Shown one piece after another: positions 44,948 to 55,700 of a DNA stretch of 64,000 nt. The first letter of the stretch is position 1. The number at the start of each line of letters is the position of its first letter. Made by a program: the position numbers and the translations under genes. This DNA comes from Bin80 sp964291275 (lineage in GTDB: Bacteria > Bacteroidota > Rhodothermia > Rhodothermales > Bin80): positions 2,780,638 to 2,844,637 of the forward strand of contig OZ219799.1 in assembly GCA_964291275.2 (NCBI GenBank), given 5' to 3'. The notes beneath the pieces were generated by a model, which did not search any database, was not told where the DNA came from, and saw only the letters and a list, made by a program, of their open reading frames with translations.

Positions 44948-46859
44948 AGTGCTTGCCAGAAAATGATTTTGGTCGTGGGATGATACGATGAATTCGGGTA
45001 TTTGGGAGCAGATTTGGTCATTTTTGGTGGATTTGGTCAGGATTTAGCGTGTATTTGGGGCTCTCATCGCATAGTCGTCGTCCGCGTAGGAGGTTGAATG
45101 AATTTGCGAATCTGGCGGCAATTTTGGGGGAGGAGGTCTGATTTGGGCGTTTAAGCGTGTACATTCGCCCCTTTGTTGCCATACGAGTAGTAATGGAAGC
45201 CCAACGCGCGTTTGGGCAGGTTCCGATTGAAGAGATCGAGCTTGACCCCCGAAGCCGGGATGACATTCCGGTGGTATTGCGAGGTTTGCTTTCGATTTAC
45301 AAGAATGCAAAGACGCGAGCGAAGATTTTCGAGCTTTTGGAAGGGGGCGTGGCTTCGGGAGTCAGTCACAAATTGGGCCGCCGTGGGATGGAACTGTGGA
45401 GGATTTTTGTTCTGGGGATGATGAAGCAGGCCCTTAATTGCGATTTCGATCGACTGACGCATATGGCGAACTACGACAAGCTCCTGCGCCAGATGCTTGG
45501 GCATGGTGGTTGGCGCGAGGGAACGGAACCAGAATACCATGTACAGACGATTCTGGACAATGTGAGTTTGTTATCGGAGGAGTTACTGGGCAAGCTCAAC
45601 AAGGTCGTGGTGGCGCATGGGCACGCAGAGCTTACGAAGAAGGCCCGTCAGGAGGGGTTACGTTGCAGAGTAGATTCAGCGGTGACGAAGACGCATGTAC
45701 ATTGGCCTACGGATGTCAGTCTGCTAAGGGATGCGGTGGGTTGTTTGCTTCGGGCGTCCGCACGTATGAGCCGCGCGCACGGCCTGCCGGGCTGGCGCAA
45801 GGCGGCGGATTGGGAAAAGCGGCTTGATCGTTTGTTTCAAGGGGTACGCAGGTCACGGGGTTGGCATCGTCGTGATCGGGTGCGCAAATACCTGTGCCAC
45901 TGCAGAAAGCTGGTGAAGAAGGCGTTGGCTTCGCAGCGGAGGTTGGGGGCAGATTGCAGTGATCGGTGGCTGCACTACCTGGGATGCAGCTTAACACTGA
46001 TCGATCAGGTGGATCGGCGGTTGCTCAGGGGCGAAAAGATTCCGCATTCGGAGAAGATTTTCTCGGTTCACGCGCCGCATACGCGTTGGATCGTCAAAGG
46101 TAAGGCGGGGGTACAGGCGGAGTTGGGCCTCCCGGTCTGCGTCTTGGAGGACCAGCATCAGTACATTCTTCACTACCGGGTGCTCTACGAGGGGGTAGAT
46201 TCGTCAATGATCGTGGATTTTTTACGGGAGGCCAAGACACTGTACCCGTCCCTGACTTCGTGCAGCATGGATACGGGGTATTCATCGGAACACAACCGGC
46301 GCGCATTGGAGCAAATTCTGGAACTGGTGATTATGCCGAAGCGGGGTCGTTTAAGTCATGCGGACAAGGAGCGCGCATCCGCTCCGGACTTTGTGGAGGG
46401 TCGTCGTCAGCATCCGGCGGTAGAATCCGCGATCAACAATTTGAACCAGCGCGGACTGGACTTGGTGCGTACGCATGGTAAGGAGGGGTTTGGTCGCACG
46501 GTGGCGCTCTCTGTGGTCGCGGCCAACGTGCATCGTCTTGGCTTGCAGTTGAAGCGGAAAGAAGAGCGGCTCAAGCGCTGGCATCAGGCCCGAAAACGAG
46601 CGGCGTAGCGCCGCTGTAATCCTACCGAAGGAATTTGGACAGGCTCCGCCATAAGCGGAAAGGCAGACATACTTCGGGTTGGCACGCATGGTCGCGTCCC
46701 AGCTGCATCGGAGAGCAAAAAATGTCTTCCAGTGACCATTCAGCAAGCCGAAAGGCACCTGATTCCCCCGAAACTCCACCAACGACGCCACAATTATGGG
46801 CCCAGATTGTTATGAGTATAGCAAGAATCGCAAAAATGACCTATTCTCTGACAAGCACT
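44948..46859 (+). mobile_element. ISNCY-like element, complete copy 2
   Basis: 1912 bp with ends AGTGCTTGCCAGAAAAT (44948) and the inverse AGTGCTTGTCAGAGAAT (46859). Flanking four bases are ATAT (44944-44947) and ATTT (46860-46863). Comparison with the uninterrupted site at 27733-27742 supports a 4-bp duplication with one later change. It interrupts the intron 2b protein gene. Confidence 0.87.
45157..46608 (+). CDS. DDE transposase of ISNCY-like element, copy 2
   Basis: 483 aa, intact, nearly identical to the copy at 20164-21609 but with two extra residues (GTEPEYHV). Shows RVDSAVTKTHVHWPTDVSLL, HAPHTRWIVKGKAGVQAELG and SCSMDTGYSSEHNRRALEQ. Codes on the plus strand, opposite to the surrounding introns. 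Confidence 0.8.
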   Translation: MYIRPFVAIRVVMEAQRAFGQVPIEEIELDPRSRDDIPVVLRGLLSIYKNAKTRAKIFELLEGGVASGVSHKLGRRGMELWRIFVLGMMKQALNCDFDRLTHMANYDKLLRQMLGHGGWREGTEPEYHVQTILDNVSLLSEELLGKLNKVVVAHGHAELTKKARQEGLRCRVDSAVTKTHVHWPTDVSLLRDAVGCLLRASARMSRAHGLPGWRKAADWEKRLDRLFQGVRRSRGWHRRDRVRKYLCHCRKLVKKALASQRRLGADCSDRWLHYLGCSLTLIDQVDRRLLRGEKIPHSEKIFSVHAPHTRWIVKGKAGVQAELGLPVCVLEDQHQYILHYRVLYEGVDSSMIVDFLREAKTLYPSLTSCSMDTGYSSEHNRRALEQILELVIMPKRGRLSHADKERASAPDFVEGRRQHPAVESAINNLNQRGLDLVRTHGKEGFGRTVALSVVAANVHRLGLQLKRKEERLKRWHQARKRAA

Positions 46860-46863
46860 ATTT

Positions 46864-47404
46864 ATAAGAGCACCCACTTCTGATCCGTGTGTAGCCGGAC
46901 CGCTTTCATCAACAGAGCATGGTCTATCGTATCAAAATAAGATTTGATATCCATGTCCAGTACCCAGGCCCGCTTCCAGCATCGCGTTCGCGTCTGCCGG
47001 AGTGCGTCATGGGCCGATTTGTTCGGTCGGTATCCATAGGAATCGGGATGGAACTCTCGTTCCAGTTCCGGCTCCAAAACCTGCTTCACCACCATCTGTG
47101 CCACCCGATCCGCAACGGTTGGGATTCCCAAGGGCCGGACGCCTCCGTCCGACTTCGGAATATTTACCCGTCGCACCGGCTGTGGATGATAACTGCCCGA
47201 TGCCATTCGATTCCAGAGCTTGTAGAGATTATCCGCAAGCTTGGCCTCGAAATCTGCGATGGACTGCGCATCGATCCCCGCCCCGCCTTGGTTCGCCTTT
47301 ACACGCTTCCACGCCTCCCAAACTTGTCGCTTGGTCACTGGAAACGGCTTTGCGTTTTGCGTTGAAGTCCTCCCTTTCGGTTGCTTCCTCGCGTCCTGCT
47401 GCAT
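46864..47404 (-). CDS. Group II intron 2b reverse transcriptase/maturase, 5' part
   Basis: Starts MQQDARKQPKGRTSTQ at 47404. Carries NQGGAGIDAQSIADFE, SDGGVRPLGIPTVADRVAQ, GYRPNKSAHDAL and MDIKSYFDTIDHALL and is interrupted after QKWVLL by the ISNCY-like element. The catalytic YADD part lies on the other side (44163-44947), so the protein is inactive as arranged. Confidence 0.86.
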
Positions 47405-47780
47405 GGTTCACCCCCTTCGCTCCTCTCCCGTTACAGGAGTCTCATCACTACTACGAGGTGATCCGCCCGTGTGGAGTGCCTTGGTACTCAATGGCTTACA
47501 GGTACTGCCTGCTTGCCACGCTCCCTTCTCATCACTCCGACACGTTCCCACGTTCCGTATAAGGGCCCAAGTCGCATTCTCGCCACGTTTATGCCGGAGG
47601 CCGGTTGGCCAGTAAGCAGGTCCCCGCCAACCTCGTCCCGGGATCAGGAGAATACCCCGGTTTTGACCATCTTCTAAGGACTTTCGACTCGTCATCCGTG
47701 ATTCACTTGCGTTCGACTCTACGACTCTCACCTGACAGGTTCCTACACCTGCCTTTTCCCAGCACGCTCACCACCACACC

Positions 47781-48069
47781 TGGTATAGTAGGACTCTCCA
47801 GATCAGGTAGAGCTTACACGGCGCTATGTTTCTTGTAAATCTACATCAAAAAATATATTTTGGCTTATGGAGAAGCGACTTGGCAGCTTCGACGGTTAAT
47901 CAGTCTGGTATTCGCGTGCTTTGACCCCAAAGGGCTGTAACGCATGATTTCGGGTTCGTGCGGAGCTGCCACAATCTCTAAACGCGCACTCACCGGCAAG
48001 ATGCCGGCTATCGCAAGGTGTGTTCGTGGGCCCTCCTACCGTGCCAATCGCTTCTCCATAAACCATGAT
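47781..48069 (-). ncRNA. Candidate bridge/seek-type guide RNA region of the complete IS110/IS1111 element
   Basis: Noncoding end downstream of the transposase. A hairpin CCGGC (47993-47997), loop AAGAT, GCCGG (48003-48007) separates two unpaired stretches. One, CTAAA (47978-47982), equals the inverse complement of the right flank TTTAG (49292-49296). The other, GGTGTGTT (48017-48024), matches the inverse complement of the left flank (GGTGTGGT) at 7 of 8 bases. This resembles the target-binding loop of IS110 bridge RNAs. RNA boundaries and orientation are not established. Confidence 0.55.
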
Positions 48070-49212
48070 TCAAACCCTCGCACGGGTGGTGATCAAAGGG
48101 TTTTCCAAGCGCAGTGCTTCCCAGAGAAAGCCGACCAGTTCGCGCGCGACCGCTGCATTGGCAACACATCGTGCTTTGGTCTGACTCAGTTTGTGAAAAC
48201 GTTTGTACAGTCGACGCTGCGCCTTCCATGCCACGGAGATCACCTCAGCAGAGATCGCTTCTTGCCGTTGTCGTAGCACACGACTGCGGCGGGGTGGGTT
48301 TGCATACTTCCATGCGGCGGAGATGACCGCATTTCGCACATGGACATTTCCAGTTTTGGTGAGGCCTCCCCGTTGCGTGTGATTGCCTGAACTGTGCTCG
48401 CTTGGCACCAGGCCCAGATATGCCATCAACTGACGTGGATGTGCAAAACGACGGAGATCTCCCAACTCGAAGACCAGGGTCAACGCCGTCACCAAACCAA
48501 TCCCTCGGAATGCCATCAAGACCTTGACGGGCGCTTGATAGGGGGCGCGTTCGGCCTGCGCGGCTAAGTCCCCCTCAATTCTGCGTACTTCTTGCGTTAG
48601 TTGATCTAATTGGTGCAGATACGTTTGAAGCGTGATCTGGTCAATCTCGGCCATCGGTAAGGCGCCAATCCATGTGTGAAAGGTCTTGGTCCAATTGGTC
48701 TTGCCTGGATACTGCAACCCGCGTGTCTGAAGGAAAGTCAGAATCCGCTGCTTGGTCCGGGTGATCGTTTCTGCCAGATCTCCCCGACAACGCAACAAGG
48801 ACCGGATGGCCTCCTGTTCCTCATCTGGAATACAAACAATCGTCAGCAATCCAGCAGCGTACAGCGTTGCCAACTTTTTGGCATCTCGACGATCCGTTTT
48901 GACGCGCTCGCCTGGACGACGCGGAATGGACGAGGGCGCAATTACTTCACACGAGATCCCGCGGGCCTGTAACGCGCGTTGCAAGCCAAATCCACAGGAA
49001 GACGCTTCATAGCAAGAGCGTACCTGACCATGACGATCTTGGACCTTCCGGAGATATTTAGTGACCTTCGGCAGATCATGCGGCAATCCCCGCTCATCCA
49101 AAATCACGCCTGTACGCGCATTGTAAGCACACAACGCAATGGTCCTTTTATGCACATCCATACCGACAGAGATCGTGGATGCAGAAGTGGAAGAGTTGAT
49201 GTGAGGTAGCAT
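48070..49212 (-). CDS. IS110-family transposase
   Basis: 380 aa, complete. The N-terminal RuvC-like DEDD domain shows ISVGMDVHKRTIALCAYNA, SCYEASSCGFGLQRAL and VKTDRRDAKKLATLYAAGLL. The C-terminal Transposase_20 region shows GIGLVTALTLVFELGDLRRF, YLGLVPSEHSSGNHTQRGG and VRNAVISAAWKYA. The catalytic Ser region is not assigned. Intact and probably active. Confidence 0.92.
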   Translation of the reverse strand: MLPHINSSTSASTISVGMDVHKRTIALCAYNARTGVILDERGLPHDLPKVTKYLRKVQDRHGQVRSCYEASSCGFGLQRALQARGISCEVIAPSSIPRRPGERVKTDRRDAKKLATLYAAGLLTIVCIPDEEQEAIRSLLRCRGDLAETITRTKQRILTFLQTRGLQYPGKTNWTKTFHTWIGALPMAEIDQITLQTYLHQLDQLTQEVRRIEGDLAAQAERAPYQAPVKVLMAFRGIGLVTALTLVFELGDLRRFAHPRQLMAYLGLVPSEHSSGNHTQRGGLTKTGNVHVRNAVISAAWKYANPPRRSRVLRQRQEAISAEVISVAWKAQRRLYKRFHKLSQTKARCVANAAVARELVGFLWEALRLENPLITTRARV

Positions 49213-49726
49213 TGGACTGTTTCTGGTTAATGGACAAAGTTAATACAAGCTCATGGAGCTCAACCAGTAAGGAGTCCTGCTATAAAATCTCTTTAGTGCA
49301 GCAGCTGTGGGCGGTTTGCAACCTCCGCCTGCACGGCGATTGCGGGGGGCCGTCCCCCATCCCTTATACAGTTCGTACATTTCGGCTATGTCATTGACTC
49401 ACCTCCGTGTACTTCGTGGCACACGCTCCCAGGTCCCGGCAAAGTGCGTACATGCGTCCATGAGGTCTTCGACACCGTGGGCCCGCTTATCGTCTCACCA
49501 TAACAACGATCCGCGTGTTGCCTTCGACCAAGTTTACAGCCTCGGCAGCCCAGATGATAAATATTTCGATGCTCAATAACTCCGGCCACATGCACCGCTG
49601 TCAACGCTTCATGTTGGTTCTCACGAAACAACATGCATGACTCGCGGAGATATGTGATAGGTTGTATCTTCATAACGCAGGACTTTCACCCGCTACACTT
49701 TGCCAGTTAGCCTGGCGCACAAACTT

Positions 49727-49741
49727 TCTTTTTCAAACGAA
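49727..49741 (+). promoter_or_regulatory. 15-bp sequence shared upstream of both large secreted-protein genes (second copy)
   Basis: TCTTTTTCAAACGAA, identical to 36616-36630, 20 bases upstream of the adhesin start. It lies directly next to the 5' end of intron 1b. Confidence 0.35.
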
Positions 49742-49761
49742 TTCCCAAATTTAGTGCAAAT

Positions 49762-52700
49762 ATGTATCGATACAAGCGTGTACACATGAGAGGCATGGCA
49801 CTGGCTGCGGTATTGGCGACATTCTGTTTGCCATCTGTAACAGCCCTCTATGCGCAAAATTTGGTAGTAGATCCGAGTGGGACTCTAACCGTGACAGAAG
49901 GAGGGGAAGTGACGTTTAGGGTGTCTTTTGATCAGAGTCCGCTTGCGGGGAGACAGTGGAAGGTGATGATTACGGCGTCGGATAATGATCCACTTGGATT
50001 TTTCCCCGACATAACATTTGGGGTATCTCCTCAGAGTCTATCTTTTGATGCGACCGGGGAGGGGAGTCAGCCTTGGAATACACAACAGGAGGTGACGTTG
50101 ACGGCGTCTGACAACGAAGACATTGGAGATAACCCTGGTGCGACCGTTACGCTTGAATTTTGCCTCAGCGGTACTTGCAACTCTACCACCAGCACAGAAA
50201 CCATAGATATTGTTGTCGAGGATGATGATGTTCCCGAGTTGGAGATAGATGAGAACCTTCTGGAATTGACCGAGGGGGCGGGGGCGACGGAGAGATTTAG
50301 GGTCAAATTGACCAAGGAGCCAGCTTCAGATGTGACGGTGACCCTCACGCAGGAGTCAGATGACATCCTCTCGACCACCGCGAGGGTAGATATAGACGTG
50401 TCAACGATAACGTTTACGAAGCGAAATGGTCCTGACAAGTGGAGTAAGTGGTCGCCGGTGGATGTGACGGCACCAGATAACGACAACGTTGAAGGGAACG
50501 GTTTCATCAAAATTATCTTATCCGCATCAGGTGGTGGGGCCGATGGAGCGACCGAGGAGGTGTTTATTGACTACACAGATGATGATGTTCCCGAGTTGGA
50601 GATAGATAGGAGCGATCTGGAATTGACCGAGGGGGCGGGGGCGACGGAGAGATTTAGGGTCAAATTGACCAAGGAGCCAGCTTCAGATGTGACGGTGACC
50701 CTCACGCAGGAGTCAGATGACCACTTCCCGACTACCGCGAGGGTAGATACAGACGTGTCGACGATAACGTTTACGAAGCGAAATGGTCCTGACAAGTGGA
50801 GTAAGTGGTCGCCGGTGAATGTGACAGCACCAGATAACGACGACATTGAAGGGAGCGGTTTGATCAACATTGTCTTATCCGCGTCAGGTGGTGGGGCCGA
50901 TGGAGTGACCGAGGAGGTGACTATTGAATACACGGATGATGACGAGCCAATTTTGGTGTTGAATCCAGACGAAATAGATCCTTTTCCTGAGGGTAGTTCA
51001 GTGACATTTACGGGTGCTTTGGATAAGGAGCCTACCGGTGAGGTAACGGTGGCGTTATCGCTGGATGATGGATATGAAGGAGATGTTGTTGATAGTGATA
51101 TTAGCATTTCCCCGTCGACGCTGACATTCAATACTACAACTTGGAGTGTGCCCCAGACAGTTACGGTGGCCCATGCGGATAACAGCACAATAGAGACGAG
51201 TGGGGAGATCGATGTTGTTTTGACTCCGAGTGGGGGAGGGGTAGCAGAAACAGACTATGTGACCCTCATTTTCGAGGACAACGACACGCCAAGGTTGGTG
51301 TTGGACCCAGACGAAATAGATTCTTTTCCTGAGGGTGGTACAGCGACATTTGTGGTTGATTTGGATAAGGTGCCCAACGGTGAGGTAACGGTGACGTTAT
51401 CGCTGGATGATGGATATGACGATGAAGGAGATGTTGTTGATAGTGATATTAGCATTTCTCCGCCGACGCTGACATTCAATACTACAACTTGGAATGTGCC
51501 CCAGACAGTTACGGTGACCCATACGGATAACAGCACAATAGAGGCGAGTGGGGAGATCTATGTTGATGTGACTCCGAGTGGGGGAGGGGTAACAGAAGCA
51601 CCCTATGTGACCCTCGATTTTGAGGACAACGACACGCCACTTTTGGTGTTGGACCCGGAGAGAATAGATCCTTTTCCTGAGGGTAGTACAGCGACATTTG
51701 TGGTTGATTTGGATAAGGTGCCCAACGGTGAGGTAACGGTGACGTTATCGCTGGATGATGGATATGAAAATAGAGGAGATGTTGTTGATGGTGATATTAG
51801 CATTTCCCCGCCGACGCTGACATTCAACACTACAACTTGGAATGTGCCCCAGACAGTTACGGTGATGCATACGGATAACACCGCAATAGAGCCGAGTGGG
51901 GCGATCTATGTTGATGTGACTCCCAGTGGGGGAGGGGTAACAGAAGCAGACTATGTGATCCTCATTTTTGAGGACAACGACGCGCCAAGGTTGGTGTTGG
52001 ACCCAGACGAAATAGATTCTTTTCCTGAGGGTGGTACAGCGACATTTGTGGTTGATTTGGATAAGGTGCCCAACGGTGAGGTAACGGTGACGTTATCGCT
52101 GGATGATGGATATGACGATGAAGGAGATGTTGTTGATAGTGATATTAGCATTTCTCCGCCGACGCTGACATTCAATACTACAACTTGGAATGTGCCCCAG
52201 ACAGTTACGGTGACCCATACGGATAACAGCACAATAGAGGCGAGTGGGGAGATCTATGTTGATGTGACTCCGAGTGGGGGAGGGGTAACAGAAGCACCCT
52301 ATGTGACCCTCGATTTTGAGGACAACGACACGCCACTTTTGGTGTTGGACCCGGAGAGAATAGATCCTTTTCCTGAGGGTAGTACAGCGACATTTGTGGT
52401 TGATTTGGATAAGGTGCCCAACGGTGAGGTAACGGTGACGTTATCGCTGGATGATGGATATGAAAATAGAGGAGATGTTGTTGATGGTGATATTAGCATT
52501 TCCCCGCCGACGCTGACATTCAACACTACAACTTGGAATGTGCCCCAGACAGTTACGGTGATGCATACGGATAACACCGCAATAGAGCCGAGTGGGGCGA
52601 TCTATGTTGATGTGACTCCCAGTGGGGGAGGGGTAACAGAAGCAGACTATGTGATCCTCATTTTTGAGGACAACGACGCGCCAAGGTTGGTGTTGGACCC

Positions 52701-55700
52701 AGACGAAATAGATTCCTTTCCTGAGGGTGGTTCAGCGATGTTTGCGGTCGATTTGGACAAGGTGCCTACCGGTGAGGTAACGGTGACGTTATCGCTGGAT
52801 GATGGATATGACGATGAAGGAGATGTTGTTGATAGTGATATTAGCATTTCTCCGCCGACGCTGACATTCAATACTACAACTTGGAATGTGCCCCAGACAG
52901 TTACGGTGACCCATACGGATAACAGCACAATAGAGGCGAGTGGGGAGATCTATGTTGATGTGACTCCGAGTGGGGGAGGGGTAACAGAAGCACCCTATGT
53001 GACCCTCATTTTTGAGGACAACGACGCGCCAAGGTTGGTGTTGGACCCAGACGAAATAGATTCTTTTCCTGAGGGTGGTTCAGCGATGTTTGCGGTCGAT
53101 TTGGACAAGGTGCCTACCGGTGAGGTAACGGTGACGTTATCGCTGGATGATGGATATGACGATGAAGGAGATGTTGTTGATAGTGATATTAGCATTTCTC
53201 CGCCGACGCTGACATTCAATACTACAACTTGGAATGTGCCCCAGACAGTTACGGTGACCCATACGGATAACAGCACAATAGAGGCGAGTGGGGAGATCTA
53301 TGTTGATGTGACTCCGAGTGGGGGAGGGGTAACAGAAGCACCCTATGTGACCCTCATTTTTGAGGACAACGACACGCCGTTTTTGGTGTTGGACCCAAGG
53401 GGAATAAATCCTTTTCCTGAGGGTAGTTCAGCGACATTTGATGTTGATTTGGATAAGGTGCCTACCGGTGAGGTAACGGTGACGTTATCGCTGGATGATG
53501 GATATTCAGATGAAGGAGATGTTGTTGATAGTGATATTAGCATTTCCCCGGCGACGCTGACATTCAATACTACAACCTGGAATATGCCCCAGACAGTTAT
53601 GGTAACCCATATGGATAACAGCACAATAGAGGCGAGTGGGGAGATCTATGTTGATGTGATCCCTAGTGGGGGAGGGGTAACACAACAAGACTATGTGACC
53701 CTCGAGTTTGAGGACAACGACACGGCAATTTTGGTGTTGGACCCAGACGAAATAGATTCTTTTCCTGAGGGTGGTTCAGCGATGTTTGCGGTCGATTTGG
53801 ACAAGGTGCCTACCGGTGAGGTAACGGTGACGTTATCGCTGGATGATGGATATGACGATGAAGGAGATGTTGTTGATAGTGATATTAGCATTTCTCCGCC
53901 GACGCTGACATTCAATACTACAACTTGGAATGTGCCCCAGACAGTTACGGTGACCCATACGGATAACAGCACAATAGAGGCGAGTGGGGAGATCTATGTT
54001 GATGCGATTCCTAGTGGGGGAGGGGTAACAGAAACAGCCTATGTGACCCTCATTTTCGAGGACAACGACACGCCAAGTTTGGTGTTGGCCCCGGAGAGAA
54101 TAGATCCTTTTCCTGAGGGTGGTTCAGTGACATTTGCGGTTGATTTGGATAAGGTGCCCAACGGTGAGGTAACGGTGACGTTCTCGCTGGATGATGGATA
54201 TGGTGAAGGAGATGTTGTTGATAGTGATATTAGCATTTCCCCGGCGACGCTGACATTCAATACTGGAACCTGGAATGTGCCCCAGACAGTTACGGTGGCC
54301 CATGCGGATAACAGCACAATAGAGCCGAGTGGGGAGATTGATATTGTTTTGACTCCTAGTGGGGGAGGGGTAACAGAAGCAGCCTATGTGACCCTCATTT
54401 TCGAGGACAACGACACGCCACTTTTGGTGTTGGATCCGGACGAAATAGATTCTTTTCCTGAGGGTGGTTCAGCGACATTTGCGGTCGATTTGGACAAGGT
54501 GCCCAACGGTGAGGTAACGGTGACGTTATTGCTGGATGATGGATATGACGGTGAAGGAGATGTTGTTGATAGTGATATTAGCATTTCCCCGGCGACGCTG
54601 ACATTCAATACTGGAACCTGGAATGTGCCCCAGGTAGTTACGGTGATGCATACGGATAACACCGTAATAGAGCCGAGTGGGTGGATCTATGTTGATGCGA
54701 GTCCTAGTGGGGGAGGGGTAACAGAAGCAGACTATGTGACCCTCATTTTTGAGGACAACGACACGCCAATTTTGGTATTGGACCCTGACATAATAGATCC
54801 TTTTCCTGAGGGTAGTTCAGCGACATTTGCGGTTGATTTGGACAAGGTGCCCAACGGTGAGGTAACGGTGACGTTATCGCTGGATGATGGATATGAAAAT
54901 AGAGGAGATGTTGTTGATAGTGATATTAGCATTTCCCCGGCGACGCTGACATTCAATACTGGAACCTGGAATGTGCCCCAGGAAGTTACGGTGGCCCATG
55001 CGGATAACAGCACAATAGAGACGAGTGGGTGGATCTATGTTGATATGGTTCCTAGGGGGGGAGGGGTAAGGGTAACAGAAGAAGATTATGTAGTCCTCAA
55101 TTTTGAGGACAATGATAGGCAGCCGATCGAGTTGTATGTGTTTAAAAACCCGGTGGATGAGGGGGATGCATTCACGATTCAGGTGCTATTCGCAGACTTA
55201 GAGGTGCGGACTACGGATACAATGATCCCACTGGCGTTCGCCAATATCGATGCGGAAGACGGCGATTATCAAATCCTGAGCAGTCTCACGATTCCTGCTA
55301 ATGCGACAGTCAAGACGCAGGAACTTTCGGCGAATGAAGATTCAGATAAGGACGATGAGGTGTTCACGGTCGCACTTGATACGGATCACCCTGATTGGCC
55401 TCCTGAGCTGGATGCGGTGAATCCGTCGCCGATTGAAGTGACGATCGAGGACGATGATAAGCTGCTGACCGTGGACATCACGGGTGTGCCGAGCCCGATC
55501 AACAGCACGGATGCCTTCACGGCGACCTTTACCTTCTCCGAGCCTGTAACGGGTTTTGAGACGGGGGATGTGGTTGTCACGGGCGGGAACAAGGGCGCCT
55601 TCACGGCGGTGAATGCGACCGAGTATACGCTGGAGGTAACGCCGTCTGGTGGTGCAGATGTGGTGGTCACGGTGGCTGCGGATGCGGCGACGGACGGGCT

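Larger units (their letters stand above)
47781..49289 (-). mobile_element. IS110/IS1111-type element, complete copy
   Basis: 1509 bp. Left end TGGTATAGTAGGACTC; right end (inverse) starts GATTTTATAGCAGGACTCC, so the subterminal inverted repeat TATAGYAGGACTC is shared, as in the IS1111 subgroup. The uninterrupted site in intron 2a (CACACC next to TCTTTAGTGC, inverse at 26812-26830) defines the junctions. No target duplication is present. The long noncoding end (289 bases) is downstream of the transposase. Confidence 0.9.
44105..49424 (-). mobile_element. Group II intron 2b, nested in intron 1b and itself interrupted twice
   Basis: Minus strand: starts GTGTGCCACG at 49424 after CCTGGGAGC and ends GGCTACTTGAC at 44105 before TCTCC. 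It contains an IS110/IS1111 element (47781-49289) in its 5' structured region and an ISNCY-like element (44948-46859) in its protein gene. Removing both and one 4-bp duplication leaves 1895 bp, exactly as for intron 2a. Confidence 0.9.
42487..49720 (-). mobile_element. Group II intron 1b (host of nested intron 2b)
   Basis: Minus strand: starts GTGCGCCAGGCTAACTGG at 49720 and ends CCCTACC at about 42487 (the last base is uncertain by one). It is split by intron 2b (44105-49424) after its first 296 bases. Without the insert it is 1914 bp. It contains the complete 500-aa intron protein (42538-44040) and domain V (42522-42553). It lies 42 bases upstream of the giant adhesin start, in the opposite direction. 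Confidence 0.85.

Noticed and set aside
50948..55117. CRISPR-like array
   Set aside because: Units of 348 bp are coding, in frame and without short-repeat/spacer structure.
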